In this document: in pieces, positions 1 to 7,963 of the stretch | How positions within the stretch are numbered: the first letter of the stretch is position 1 | How the letters are laid out: each line of letters opens with the position of its first letter | From: DASPLX01 sp035627375 | GTDB lineage: Bacteria; Pseudomonadota; Gammaproteobacteria; Burkholderiales; Burkholderiaceae_D | Direction of reading: 5' to 3' | Assembly (NCBI GenBank): GCA_035627375.1 | Contig: DASPLX010000046.1 | Location: 74,276-138,275 of the forward strand | DNA length: 64,000 bases | Notes under the pieces: generated by a model | The model's database searches: none | What the model was told of the DNA's origin: nothing | Seen by the model: the letters and a program-made list of their open reading frames with translations, nothing else | Position numbers and translations under genes: made by a program

Positions 1-320
1 GGCGACAGCCAGCCGGCGGCGGCATGGCGCGAAGGCTCCAGCGGCAGCGCGATGGTCGCGTCGGCGGCATGCTCGCCGAGCAAGAGCTTCGGATCGTAGG
101 AATAGGCGACATGGTCGACATCCGCCAGCGCGATGCCGGCCTCCCGCAGGCAATAATCGATCGCATGGAACGGCAGCTGCCAGGTCGTGAAGGGCAGCGG
201 CCGCTTGCCGTGCTTGACGCGCGTGAAGCGCTCTTCTTCGGCGGCGGCCACCACCTTGCCGTCTTGCACCAGGCAGGCGGCGCAATCGTGGTAGACGGCA
301 TTGATCCCCAATGTATACAT
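1..320 (-). CDS. carbamoyltransferase, NodU/CmcH family (N-terminal part, cut by window edge)
   Basis: Only the first 106 codons are inside the window; the reading frame stays open to base 1. The protein starts MYTLGINAVYHDCAACLVQD and continues through an AAEEERFTRVKH block. This is the typical N-terminus of NodU/CmcH carbamoyltransferases (YgjD/Kae1-like fold), which transfer a carbamoyl group from carbamoyl phosphate to a hydroxyl of a sugar or antibiotic. The HD pair near residues 10-11 and the EEERF block are conserved features of the family. The start is the ATG at 320-318. Such enzymes often sit in glycan or secondary-metabolite loci, and a glycosyltransferase locus follows from 6014, so a role in carbamoylating that glycan is plausible but inferred. 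The catalytic C-terminal part is not visible. Confidence 0.85.
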   Translation of the reverse strand, partial: MYTLGINAVYHDCAACLVQDGKVVAAAEEERFTRVKHGKRPLPFTTWQLPFHAIDYCLREAGIALADVDHVAYSYDPKLLLGEHAADATIALPLEPSRHAAAGWLS

Positions 321-605
321 GTCGCCCTTTCCCGTGCTTCCGCCCTGCGGCCGGTTGCCGCGGCGGGTCGCGCGCCTTCCAGCTATAGCAAGCAGCGTAC
401 CCGGGCCGCCGCGAAAAAATGTCGCGAGAACATGCACGGCGCCGAGGCAACTGCGATCGCGCCGGCGCCGCGTAATAAGTACAGGCCGATGTAAAAATTG
501 AACGGACGCATGGCACGAAATGCCGGCCTGGGCATCGCTACGGCGGCCTTTCGCACCGGCACGTTTCGTGCAGAAACGGTTCTTTCCGTTTTCCAGGGAA
601 TCGTC

Positions 606-1412
606 ATGCAGGAATGGCTGGAGTTCTTCGACCATCGTCAATGGCGGGACGTCGCGCAGCCCCTATGGCGCATTTCCCTGATCTGGCTCGCCGCGCTGCT
701 GTTGCTGCGCTTCATGCACAAACTGATCGGTGTCATGCGGACCCATGTGGTCGACAAGGCGGGCCGCCGCTATGACCGCCGCCGTCTCGATACCCTGGCC
801 AACGTCTTCCGGCGCGCGGCCACCGTCATCCTGCTGGCGCTGGCCGGCATGCTGACGCTCGACCAGGCCGGTATCGCGATCGCGCCGATACTCGCCACGG
901 CGGGCGTCGCCGGCATCGCGATCGGATTCGGCGCGCAAAGCCTGGTCAAGGATTTCTTCACGGGATTCTTCCTGCTGCTGGAGAACCAGGTGTCGGAAGG
1001 CGACTTGATCGAAGCTGCCGGCAAGAGCGGCATCGTCGAGGAAGTGAACTTGCGCCATCTTCGTGTGCGCGACGACGACGGCAGCGTGCATTTCATTCCG
1101 AACGGCATCATCACGCTCGTGACCAACCGGAGCCGGGAATTCGCCTATGCGGTGATCGATGTCCAGGTAGGCCGCCGGCACGATCTGGAGCGGATCTGCG
1201 GCGCGCTGCGCGACACCGCGCAGGCGACGCGGGCGGACGCCGCTCTCGGTTCGAGCGTATTGGGCGAACTCGATATCGAAGGCGTGGAAAAGCTGGAGGA
1301 CGCTTCCATGACCATCCGCTGCAGGCTCAAGGTGCTGCCGTTGCAGCAGGCGCGTGTGCGGCGCGCGTTTCTGGCCCGCATCAAGAACGCGCTCGATAGT
1401 CTCGAGACTTGA
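606..1412 (+). CDS. small-conductance mechanosensitive channel, MscS family
   Basis: 268-residue inner-membrane channel that would open under membrane tension and release solutes during hypo-osmotic shock. Three hydrophobic segments occupy roughly residues 22-42, 68-88 and 92-122. The last has the Gly/Ala-rich pore helix of MscS (ATAGVAGIAIGFGAQSLVKD) followed by FFTGFFLLLENQ. The beta domain follows, with the motif VRDDDGSVHFIPNG. The length is typical of short MscS proteins. I chose the ATG at 606 because AGGGAA lies 6-12 bases upstream; a longer frame from a TTG at 498 lacks a convincing ribosome site. The next gene begins 71 bases downstream on the same strand. Confidence 0.93.
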   Translation: MQEWLEFFDHRQWRDVAQPLWRISLIWLAALLLLRFMHKLIGVMRTHVVDKAGRRYDRRRLDTLANVFRRAATVILLALAGMLTLDQAGIAIAPILATAGVAGIAIGFGAQSLVKDFFTGFFLLLENQVSEGDLIEAAGKSGIVEEVNLRHLRVRDDDGSVHFIPNGIITLVTNRSREFAYAVIDVQVGRRHDLERICGALRDTAQATRADAALGSSVLGELDIEGVEKLEDASMTIRCRLKVLPLQQARVRRAFLARIKNALDSLET

Positions 1413-1483
1413 CATGGGCACGGATGTTGCCTCGCTTCGGAGTACCTCTTTTCCACTTTATCGTTCTGATAGGAGGAATCAAA

Positions 1484-2314
1484 ATGGCGACTACTGATAT
1501 CGGCCGGGAAGAATACGAAGATCCCGTGCCGACGATACATGCAACGACGGCGCGGCGTTCGCTCCTGCCGCAGATCCGCTGGGGTGCGGTGCTGGCCGGC
1601 GTCGCGGTCGGGGTTTCGGTGCATCTCGTGCTGGCGCTGCTGGGCCTGGCCACCGGCTTGTCGACGCTCGACGTAGGCCAGGGCGAGCGTCCCGGCGCCA
1701 CCGGTCCGCTGTTGTGGGCAGGACTGTCCATGCTGATCGCCGCGTTCATCGGCGGTTATGTTACGGCGCGCATGTCGGGCTTCAAGCGCAAGAGCGACGG
1801 CGTGCTGCACGGCGCCGTTTCCTGGGCCGTGACCACCCTGCTGTTCGCGACGCTGGCGACCTCGATCGGCGGTTCCCTGCTGTCCGGCGTCTTCGGCAGC
1901 GTGACGCCGGCGGCCGCCAATGCCGCCGCGCAAGGCGGCACCTCGCCGGTCATATCCATGCTGCGCCAGCAACTCGGCGTGAATATCGACATGGCGACGC
2001 TGCAACGCGTGCAGCGCGATGTGCAAGCCGGCCGGCGCGACGATGCAATCAGTACCCTGAGCGGCGCGGGCGTGGATCGCGAACGCGCCACGACGCTGAT
2101 CGACCAGGCCTTGATCGCTTCCGGTTCGCCGGAACAGGCCGCTCCGCAAAGCCGCGCGGCGGCCGATGAAGCGGTCGGCAGCGTCGGTACCGCAGCCTGG
2201 CTGGTGTTCCTGGCCGTGGCCTTGTCGCTGGCGATCGGCGTCGGCGGCGGCGTGCTCGGCGCGGCCGGTTCCCGCCGTACTGCCTGGGCATCGTCTGGCG
2301 TGGCGCCGGCTTGA
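1484..2314 (+). CDS. conserved multi-pass membrane protein of unknown function
   Basis: 276 residues. The ATG at 1484 has a strong AGGAGG site 6-7 bases upstream and replaces a longer frame starting at 1409. After a short acidic N-terminus and RRSLLPQIRW there are about four membrane segments: residues 33-58, 76-96, 106-128 and a last one near 230-255. Between the third and fourth is a soluble stretch of about 90 residues rich in Gln and Ala. The opening QIRWGAVLAGVAVGV is shared, as far as I recall, by small membrane proteins of unknown function in proteobacteria that sit near stress genes. No catalytic motif is visible. It lies between an MscS channel and a PRC-barrel protein, which fits an envelope-stress setting. 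I cannot assign a function. Confidence 0.7.
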   Translation: MATTDIGREEYEDPVPTIHATTARRSLLPQIRWGAVLAGVAVGVSVHLVLALLGLATGLSTLDVGQGERPGATGPLLWAGLSMLIAAFIGGYVTARMSGFKRKSDGVLHGAVSWAVTTLLFATLATSIGGSLLSGVFGSVTPAAANAAAQGGTSPVISMLRQQLGVNIDMATLQRVQRDVQAGRRDDAISTLSGAGVDRERATTLIDQALIASGSPEQAAPQSRAAADEAVGSVGTAAWLVFLAVALSLAIGVGGGVLGAAGSRRTAWASSGVAPA

Positions 2315-2344
2315 GATGCCATGCGCCTCTTAGAGGGAAAGGAC

Positions 2345-2644
2345 GTGGGAAATCTGAACCGATCCGTTCCGTCCAAGGCAGGCGGGACCCGGTTTTACCG
2401 GATCTTCGCCTGCGATTCGATCGCGACGGAGTTATTGCAGGGATGCCCGGTCGTGACGGCTGAGGGGCGGCGCATCGGTACCGTCGATGCGCTGCTGATC
2501 GACCGCAAGACGCGCCAGCTGCGTTACGTCATCCTCGAGGAAAAGACGAACCGCGCGCCGAGGACGGCGGCGATCGCAATCCCGTGGCAAGCCTTGTATT
2601 TCGATTCGGCGATGGCGCGGCTGGTGTTTTATACCTACAGTTGA
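2345..2644 (+). CDS. small PRC-barrel domain protein
   Basis: 99 residues from a GTG at 2345, which has AAGGA 2-6 bases upstream. An ATG at 2321 in the same frame would add eight residues but lies almost on the upstream stop codon and lacks a ribosome site. Residues 30-95 form a PRC-barrel: GCPVVTAEGRRIGTVDALLID, then RQLRYVILEE and an IPWQALYFD strand. PRC-barrels are small beta-barrels that bind RNA or proteins (as in RimM) or occur alone in stress proteins. There is no signal peptide, so it is probably cytoplasmic. It follows the membrane-protein gene by 30 bases and is probably co-transcribed with it. Two further PRC-barrel genes occur at 26867-28064. Confidence 0.8.
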   Translation: MGNLNRSVPSKAGGTRFYRIFACDSIATELLQGCPVVTAEGRRIGTVDALLIDRKTRQLRYVILEEKTNRAPRTAAIAIPWQALYFDSAMARLVFYTYS

Positions 2645-2679
2645 AGCCGGTCGATGCCGCGAAGCGGCAGCCGCCGACA

Positions 2680-3408
2680 TCACGCGACTTTGGGCAAATC
2701 GAACCACAGCACTTCGGATTCTTCCGTGCCGCCGCGCAGCGAAAGATCGCTTGCTTCGGTCAGCGGCAACGCATCGCCGCTGTCGAGGCGCGCTTCCTGG
2801 CCGGACGCGGCCCGTATGTCGATGCTGCCGCGCACGACGTGCAGGTAAGCGCTGCGCGCGGCATCGCCTGCGATTTCCAGCACGGTGCCGGCGGGCAGGA
2901 TCGCCATGCGCAGAAACGCATCCTGGTTGAGCGGCAAAGCGCCGTCGCGCCCTTCCGGCGCCGCAATCGTCTGCCAGCGGGCGATACGTCCGGATGCCGG
3001 AAAGCTGCCTTGGACGATACCCGGCGGCAGCCCGCGTCGCGCCGGCGTGAACCAGATCTGCAGGTGATGATCGATCGTCGTCATCGAGGCGTTCATCTGG
3101 CTGTGTTCGATCCCGGAGCCGGCGGTCATCTTCTGCGCTTCGCCGGGCCGGACGATAACGCGATTCCCAAGGCTGTCGCGATGCTCGATCGGCGCAGACA
3201 AAGGAATCATGAGGATTTCGAGGTCGCGGTGCGGATGCATGCCGAAACCGGTGCCCGGCTGGATCAGGTCTTCGTTCAAGGCGCGCAGCACGCCGAAATG
3301 GTGGCGCTCCGGATGCGAATACGGGCCGAAGGAAAAGCTGAATTTCGCGTCCAGCCAATCATTCTTCATGCTGCCGCGCGTATGCGATTTCCGAACGTCG
3401 AGTTGCAT
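2680..3408 (-). CDS. pirin family protein (quercetinase-like cupin)
   Basis: 242-residue bicupin of the pirin/YhhW family. The metal site is visible in the N-terminal cupin: FGMHPHRDLEI supplies two His, and later AGSGIEHSQMN supplies a His and the region of the metal-binding Glu. Members such as E. coli YhhW cleave quercetin in vitro; the physiological substrate is usually unknown. The C-terminal cupin contains DAFLRMAILPAG and YLHVVRGSIDI. The length matches the family. It lies 24 bases downstream of the EamA transporter gene on the same strand and is probably co-transcribed with it, under possible control of the divergent LysR regulator. Confidence 0.9.
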   Translation of the reverse strand: MQLDVRKSHTRGSMKNDWLDAKFSFSFGPYSHPERHHFGVLRALNEDLIQPGTGFGMHPHRDLEILMIPLSAPIEHRDSLGNRVIVRPGEAQKMTAGSGIEHSQMNASMTTIDHHLQIWFTPARRGLPPGIVQGSFPASGRIARWQTIAAPEGRDGALPLNQDAFLRMAILPAGTVLEIAGDAARSAYLHVVRGSIDIRAASGQEARLDSGDALPLTEASDLSLRGGTEESEVLWFDLPKVA

Positions 3409-3432
3409 GGCGATTCCTTTCCGTCGATGGTT

Positions 3433-4341
3433 TCAGGAGGCGCGTTGGTGCGCCGAGGCGGGAATTGTCCGGGAACGCAGCACGAGTGCGAAGCCGAGCG
3501 CGATCAGGAACACGGCCGGCGCGATTTGCCAGGGCAAACGTTCGCCGAACAGGATGGCGCCGGCCAGCACGCCGGTTAACGTCATCGCATAGCCGAGGAA
3601 GCTGAAGGTCACCGGTTCGGCGCGTCTTTGCAGCGCGAAGTACAACAGATAGCCGCCGATCTGGATCAGCATTTGAAGGGCAACGCAGGCCCATCCCAGG
3701 AACGTGATGAACACAATACCGTGGCCGGCGACGAGATCGACCGGCAGCAGGACGGCGGCGGATCCGAGCAGCATCGCCGCGCCCAGCCATTCGTTGGCGG
3801 CTGCGCGCGGCAGATGCATGGCGCGATAGACGTTGCCGGCACCGACGAAGGCGGGAATCGCGAATATCAAGAGAAGTGTGGCCGGCGAAACGTCGCCGAT
3901 CTGGAAGCGCGCCAGGGTCAGGAGGCCGGCGCCGGCCAAGCCCAACAGCACGGCTGCGGCGCGCCTCGTTTGCCAGCGCTCCAAGCCCGCCAGCAAGCCG
4001 ATGAGTAACGTGAATACCGGCGGCAACGTATAGGCCAGCGCGCTGAAGCCGGCGCCGGCCTGCACCGACAACTGGTAGGTGGCCGTCAGCGGCAACGCCT
4101 GACCCAGCAGGCCGGCGATGATCCCGAAGCGTGCCAGCTGGCCGCGCTGTTCCCGGGATCGCGGCATGCCGTTGCGCCAATAGGCAATCGACGCGAGCGC
4201 AATGCCCGCGAACAAGGTCGGCCACAGGGCGAAAGACAGTGGCGCGACTCCGTGTGCATAGGCGACGCGCGCGAGCGGCATGCCCGCACCCAGGCACGCA
4301 CCTGTGGCCAGCAACAACATCCAGTTCGGCAGGGGTTTCAC
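3433..4341 (-). CDS. DMT-superfamily permease, EamA family
   Basis: 302 residues with about ten hydrophobic helices and two internal EamA repeats: residues 8-140 (LLLATGACLGAGMPLARVAYAHG onward) and residues 160-290 (ending PWQIAPAVFLIALGFALVLRSR). EamA/RhaT-type permeases export amino acids, sugars or metabolites; the substrate here cannot be read from the sequence. The ATG at 4341 is preceded by GAGGAGCGC. The gene is transcribed away from a LysR regulator that starts at 4445, the usual arrangement for an effector-controlled exporter, and it precedes a pirin gene in the same direction. Confidence 0.88.
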   Translation of the reverse strand: MKPLPNWMLLLATGACLGAGMPLARVAYAHGVAPLSFALWPTLFAGIALASIAYWRNGMPRSREQRGQLARFGIIAGLLGQALPLTATYQLSVQAGAGFSALAYTLPPVFTLLIGLLAGLERWQTRRAAAVLLGLAGAGLLTLARFQIGDVSPATLLLIFAIPAFVGAGNVYRAMHLPRAAANEWLGAAMLLGSAAVLLPVDLVAGHGIVFITFLGWACVALQMLIQIGGYLLYFALQRRAEPVTFSFLGYAMTLTGVLAGAILFGERLPWQIAPAVFLIALGFALVLRSRTIPASAHQRAS

Positions 4342-4421
4342 GATGCGCTCCTCTTGGCAGATTTCGTGGAAAGCAGTCTATTCATGAAAAATCATCATGT
4401 ATATACTTTAAAAAGACTTTC

Positions 4422-4444
4422 ATTGATGACTAATTGGAATCAAT
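4422..4444. promoter_or_regulatory. LysR-type operator ATTGAT-N11-ATCAAT overlapping the lysR start
   Basis: ATTGAT (4422-4427) and ATCAAT (4439-4444) form a perfect inverted repeat with 11 bases between the arms. It ends directly at the ATG of the LysR gene, in an AT-rich divergent region (4342-4444). LysR-type regulators classically bind T-N11-A palindromes and repress their own gene. The position over the ribosome-binding region suggests autorepression. The link to this regulator is inferred from position. Confidence 0.6.
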
Positions 4445-5332
4445 ATGCATTTACCCAACCTCACTGCCATCCAAGCCTTCCGGCGCGTGGTGGAGACGCG
4501 CTCGTTCGCCCATGCCGGCGCGGATCTCGGCATGACGGGCAGCGCCGTCAGCAAGCTGGTGGCAAGGCTGGAAGCCGATCTCGGCACACGCTTGCTGATG
4601 CGCACGACGCGCGTGGTCAACATCACCGAGGCGGGCAATATGTTCTACGAGAGCGCCTTGCGCATTCTCAACGAAATGGTCGCGGCGCAAGAGCAGTTGG
4701 CGAGCAAGACGGCGGGCCTGTGCGGCAGCCTGCGCATGTCGGTGCCGAGTTCCTTCGCCTTGATGTGCCTCTCTCCTCGCCTGCCGCGCTTTCTGGATGC
4801 CTATCCGGAGCTGGCGCTCGATCTTGCGCTCAACGATCGATTCGTCGATCTTGTCCAGGAAGGCTTCGACGGCGCGATCCGCATCGCGACCGGCATGCCC
4901 GATTCGACGCTGGTCGCAAAGCCGCTCGGCACGGCGCCGCGGGTAACGGTCGCGTCGCCCCGTTATCTCGAAAGTGCGCCGCCGCTCGACCATCCCCGCC
5001 GATTGAGCGAACACCGCTGCCTGATCTATTCGCTCTCGATGTCGCAAAATACCTGGACTTATGCCGAGGCCGGCAGCCCGGTCGCGGTGGAGGTGAGCGG
5101 CAAGCTGCGCATCAACAACAGCGTGATGCTGCGCTCCGCGCTGACAGCCGGCCGTGGCGTGGCATTGACCCCGCGCTTCGTGGTCGCCGACTTGCTGGCG
5201 AGCGGAGAGTTGATGGAAGTACTGGAGGACTACGCTCCGCCGCCGCACACGGTCTACGGCGTGGTCACGCACCAGAAGTATCTGCCGCGCAAAGTGGCGG
5301 CATTCTTCGAATTCGTCAAGGAATGTCTATAG
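4445..5332 (+). CDS. LysR-family transcriptional regulator
   Basis: 295 residues. An N-terminal winged helix-turn-helix spans about residues 3-62 (NLTAIQAFRRVVETRSFAHA, then GSAVSKLVARLEADLGTRLL). A periplasmic-binding-protein-like effector domain spans about 90-293. The effector half resembles the CrgA/DmlR-type group of LysR proteins (SVPSSFALMCLSPRLPRFLDAYPEL is typical in its first part). It is divergent from the EamA permease-pirin pair, with a T-N11-A palindrome at its own start, so it probably controls both. The effector is unknown. Confidence 0.92.
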   Translation: MHLPNLTAIQAFRRVVETRSFAHAGADLGMTGSAVSKLVARLEADLGTRLLMRTTRVVNITEAGNMFYESALRILNEMVAAQEQLASKTAGLCGSLRMSVPSSFALMCLSPRLPRFLDAYPELALDLALNDRFVDLVQEGFDGAIRIATGMPDSTLVAKPLGTAPRVTVASPRYLESAPPLDHPRRLSEHRCLIYSLSMSQNTWTYAEAGSPVAVEVSGKLRINNSVMLRSALTAGRGVALTPRFVVADLLASGELMEVLEDYAPPPHTVYGVVTHQKYLPRKVAAFFEFVKECL

Positions 5333-5424
5333 AGCCTTTCCGCTCCGGAATTCGCATTGACCAGGCTACCGGCAACGTTTTCCCTTCGAACCGCGTTTCC
5401 ATGCGGGCGGATTTCAACAGCCCG

Positions 5425-5922
5425 CTAGCGTACGGGGAGGAACAGGCTCTTCCCGCGCTCCTTTTCGATCCCGGCTTTCGCCAGCGCGCGCAAGCACATC
5501 GCCACCGCGCCGGCGAACGCTTCGTCATACCAGGGCTGCGCGCCGCTGGCGCTGACGACGATGCCGTCGACCACGACGCTGCCCCACAGCACCGTGTCCT
5601 TGGCGGTCAGCAAATACGGCCGCAGCTCTTGCACCATGTGGCCGTCCATGCCGGTGCGCCATGCCACGCGCGCCTTGGCGCGCGCGAATTCGCCGTAATC
5701 GGCATCCCAGCGGTCGCGGTCGCCGATCGCGTGCTCGTAGAGAATGGCGTCGCGAAACGTGGCGTTGGAGGGATTCAGCGCCGGATCCATCACGACGATG
5801 TAAAGGAAGCCGCTGCCGCAGATCTCGCTATCCTTCATCGCTTCGGTAATCATCGGCAAACTCATCCTGACCGCCCGCTCGGCGCAGCCGCGGTCGATAA
5901 AGAAACTTCCGGACGAATCCAT
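5425..5922 (-). CDS. hypothetical protein, possibly distantly GlcG/HbpS-like
   Basis: 165 residues with no signal peptide or membrane segment. The ATG at 5922 is well supported by AAGGAGA at 6-12 bases upstream. I do not recognise the family with certainty. The C-terminal pattern (GSVVVDGIVVSASGAQPWYD followed by an Ala-rich helix) is reminiscent of GlcG/HbpS proteins, where a short strand-turn-strand precedes a last helix, but the resemblance is weak. Cys residues near positions 13 and 35 stand close to the N-terminus. It stands alone, convergent with the LysR gene and upstream of the minus-strand glycosyltransferase operon, without obvious partners. Confidence 0.6.
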   Translation of the reverse strand: MDSSGSFFIDRGCAERAVRMSLPMITEAMKDSEICGSGFLYIVVMDPALNPSNATFRDAILYEHAIGDRDRWDADYGEFARAKARVAWRTGMDGHMVQELRPYLLTAKDTVLWGSVVVDGIVVSASGAQPWYDEAFAGAVAMCLRALAKAGIEKERGKSLFLPVR

Positions 5923-6013
5923 GGCGTCTCCTTGAATGTGGATATGGGGTCATTATTCGCCGGCACCCGGCCCGCGCCTTGTGTTATGTCGTCGCCGCGT
6001 CGCGTCGGATTTG

Positions 6014-6958
6014 CTAACCGGTCACGAAGCGGAACGCTTCGTTCCAATCGCGGACGAAGCGCCCGATATCGAAACGCTCCAGCGCCCGCCGCCGCGCGCC
6101 CTGCCCCAGCTTGCGCGCCAGCGCGGGATCGCGCAGCAATTCCCGCATCCGTTCGGTCAGCGCGGCGACGTCGGTGCCGACGTAACCGGAGACATCGTTG
6201 TCGATCACGGTCGCCATCTCGGTCGTCGCCAGGCCGACGATCGGCAGCCCGGTCATCATGGCCTCGATGACGGCCAATCCCAGGCTGGTATAGCGGATCG
6301 GGTTGAAGAAAAAGCGATAGCGCGCCATGAAGCGCGGCAGCCGGGCGTGCAACACTTCGCCGAGGCCGTCCAGCTCCTCGGCGCCCATCCCGACCAGGTC
6401 GAGCAGCACGCGCTCGCGGACTTGCCGGAACACGTCGCCGCCCAAGCGCCGGCCGCGCCGCGCCAGATGGTTGACCACCACGATGCCGCGTTCGAGTTCG
6501 CCGCCGTACTCGACGCCGCGCGGCGCGATCACGCCATGCTCGATCACGCGTGTCGCCAGGCCGTGGTTGTCCCACATCAATTCGTTGAAGGCAGTGACGT
6601 GCACCAGCAGCACGTCCTGGTCGTCGACAGGATGCCGCATGTCGGTCGGGTGCTCGCGCGGCGTGTCGTGTTCGAGATAGATGCGCGGCAGCTTGCGCTG
6701 CGCCGCGCTCAGGTAGAGGTGCTGGTCTTCCAGGTATTGAAGATCGTCCTGGAACAGGATGCAATCGAATTCCTCATCGCGCGCCCGCTCGACCGGCAAG
6801 TCGATGACATTGCCGCCCCACGGCAGGTGGCCGCAGCGTCCGCCGTAGCCGGGCGGCCGCTCCGGCTTGGACAGCACGTAGAAGTCGTGCGGCGCCTGGC
6901 TGAGGTAATACAGGTAGCTGCCGTGGGTATGCCAGGTCAGTATCTTCAGGCGCGGCAT
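6014..6958 (-). CDS. glycosyltransferase, GT4-like (GT-B fold)
   Basis: 314 residues starting MPRLKILTWHTHGSYLYYLS. The ATG at 6958 overlaps the stop of the upstream radical SAM gene in a TGATG junction, indicating translational coupling. A longer frame from 7126 runs inside that gene and is rejected. The C-terminal half carries the GT-B nucleotide-sugar signature: YTSLGLAVIEAMMTGLPIVG with the E-x7-E-like spacing, then GYVGTDVAALTERMRELLRD. The N-terminal half has LPRIYLEHDTPREHPTDMRHP. Acceptor and donor are unknown. It is the last gene of a three-gene operon (GT2, radical SAM/SPASM, this gene). Confidence 0.85.
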   Translation of the reverse strand: MPRLKILTWHTHGSYLYYLSQAPHDFYVLSKPERPPGYGGRCGHLPWGGNVIDLPVERARDEEFDCILFQDDLQYLEDQHLYLSAAQRKLPRIYLEHDTPREHPTDMRHPVDDQDVLLVHVTAFNELMWDNHGLATRVIEHGVIAPRGVEYGGELERGIVVVNHLARRGRRLGGDVFRQVRERVLLDLVGMGAEELDGLGEVLHARLPRFMARYRFFFNPIRYTSLGLAVIEAMMTGLPIVGLATTEMATVIDNDVSGYVGTDVAALTERMRELLRDPALARKLGQGARRRALERFDIGRFVRDWNEAFRFVTG

Positions 6959-7956
6959 CAGAAGGTCCCCTTGTAAACGGCGCAACCGCGGCAGATTTCC
7001 GGCGGCTCGGCGGAATCGAGCCGGTCGCGGAAGTCTTGATAGGCGTCGTTGTTCCACACCGTCGCAACGCCTTCGCTCGCCACGTTGCCGAAATTGATCC
7101 GGTCCGGCGTCGCGACCATGCAGCACGGCATCGCATGGCCGTCATAGCTGATGTAGGCGCCGCGCCAGGGCCAGTCGCAGCGCTGGCGGCCCGGCGTGCC
7201 GGCCGGATGGCCGCGCGGCTTCACGTTGGGCAGGCGCAAGGCGACGCCGAAGCGCGCGGCCATGGCGCGCGCTTCGCCGAAATACCAGTCGACGCGCTCC
7301 GGGTCTTCGTGCATCAAGGTCTGGCCATCTATGAATTCGCGCATCGATGCGTAGCGCGGCGGCAGGCTCGATTCGCCGAAGTCATGGCAAAGATGCTGGA
7401 CCGACAGCGACTTGATGCCTTCCTTGTGCGCCAGCCTGACCAATGCCGGCAATTCCGCGAGATTGGCGCGCATGACGACGCACACCAGCCGGATCTCGGG
7501 CAGGCTGCTTTCCCGGCGCTCCTTGGCGCGCGTCAAGCGGCGCAGATTGCGCAATACCTTGGAGAAATGGGCGCGCGTGCGGATCGACTCATAGACCGGC
7601 GCGCTCGCGCCGTCGAGCGAGACTTGGATCGTGCGCAGACCGCTGGCGACGCATTCCTCGGCCCGCTCCTCGCTCAGGATGGTGAGATTGGTGTTGGTCG
7701 AGACTCGGATGCCGCGCTGCGCCGCATAGCGCACCATGTCGAAGAAATACAGATGCATCAGGGGCTCGCCCAGGCCTTGCAGATGCAGCTCGGTCAAGCC
7801 GGGGAACTGGTCGAGGATGCGGCAGAAGTCCGCATAGGCGATGAACGCCGGCGGTTGCCCGGGCGCGCCGTCGGGTCGGAATTGGATCGGACACATGCGG
7901 CAGCGCAGATTGCATTGTCCGACCGGCTCGATTTGCACGAAGCTGGGCAGGTCCAT
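6958..7956 (-). CDS. radical SAM/SPASM-domain protein
   Basis: 332 residues. The [4Fe-4S]/SAM motif C-x3-C-x2-C is present near residues 15-22 (QCNLRCRMC), followed by a TIM-barrel with LTELHLQGLGEPLMH. A C-terminal auxiliary-cluster (SPASM-like) region has Cys residues in RCDWPW, MPCCMV and ICRGCAVYKG. SPASM proteins modify peptides or sugars with radical chemistry. Inside a glycosyltransferase operon it could act on a sugar such as an epimerised or deoxygenated residue, or on a carrier peptide. I chose the ATG at 7956, with a GAG at 6 bases, over a GTG at 7980 that overlaps the GT2 gene. Its stop overlaps the next start. Confidence 0.9.
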   Translation of the reverse strand: MDLPSFVQIEPVGQCNLRCRMCPIQFRPDGAPGQPPAFIAYADFCRILDQFPGLTELHLQGLGEPLMHLYFFDMVRYAAQRGIRVSTNTNLTILSEERAEECVASGLRTIQVSLDGASAPVYESIRTRAHFSKVLRNLRRLTRAKERRESSLPEIRLVCVVMRANLAELPALVRLAHKEGIKSLSVQHLCHDFGESSLPPRYASMREFIDGQTLMHEDPERVDWYFGEARAMAARFGVALRLPNVKPRGHPAGTPGRQRCDWPWRGAYISYDGHAMPCCMVATPDRINFGNVASEGVATVWNNDAYQDFRDRLDSAEPPEICRGCAVYKGTF

Positions 7957-7963
7957 GCGAAGC

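Noticed and set aside
4252..6270. 672-codon plus-strand frame through the lysR region
   Set aside because: It runs across a clear LysR gene and the unknown minus-strand gene, has no domain features and is compositionally a shadow of high-GC codon bias.
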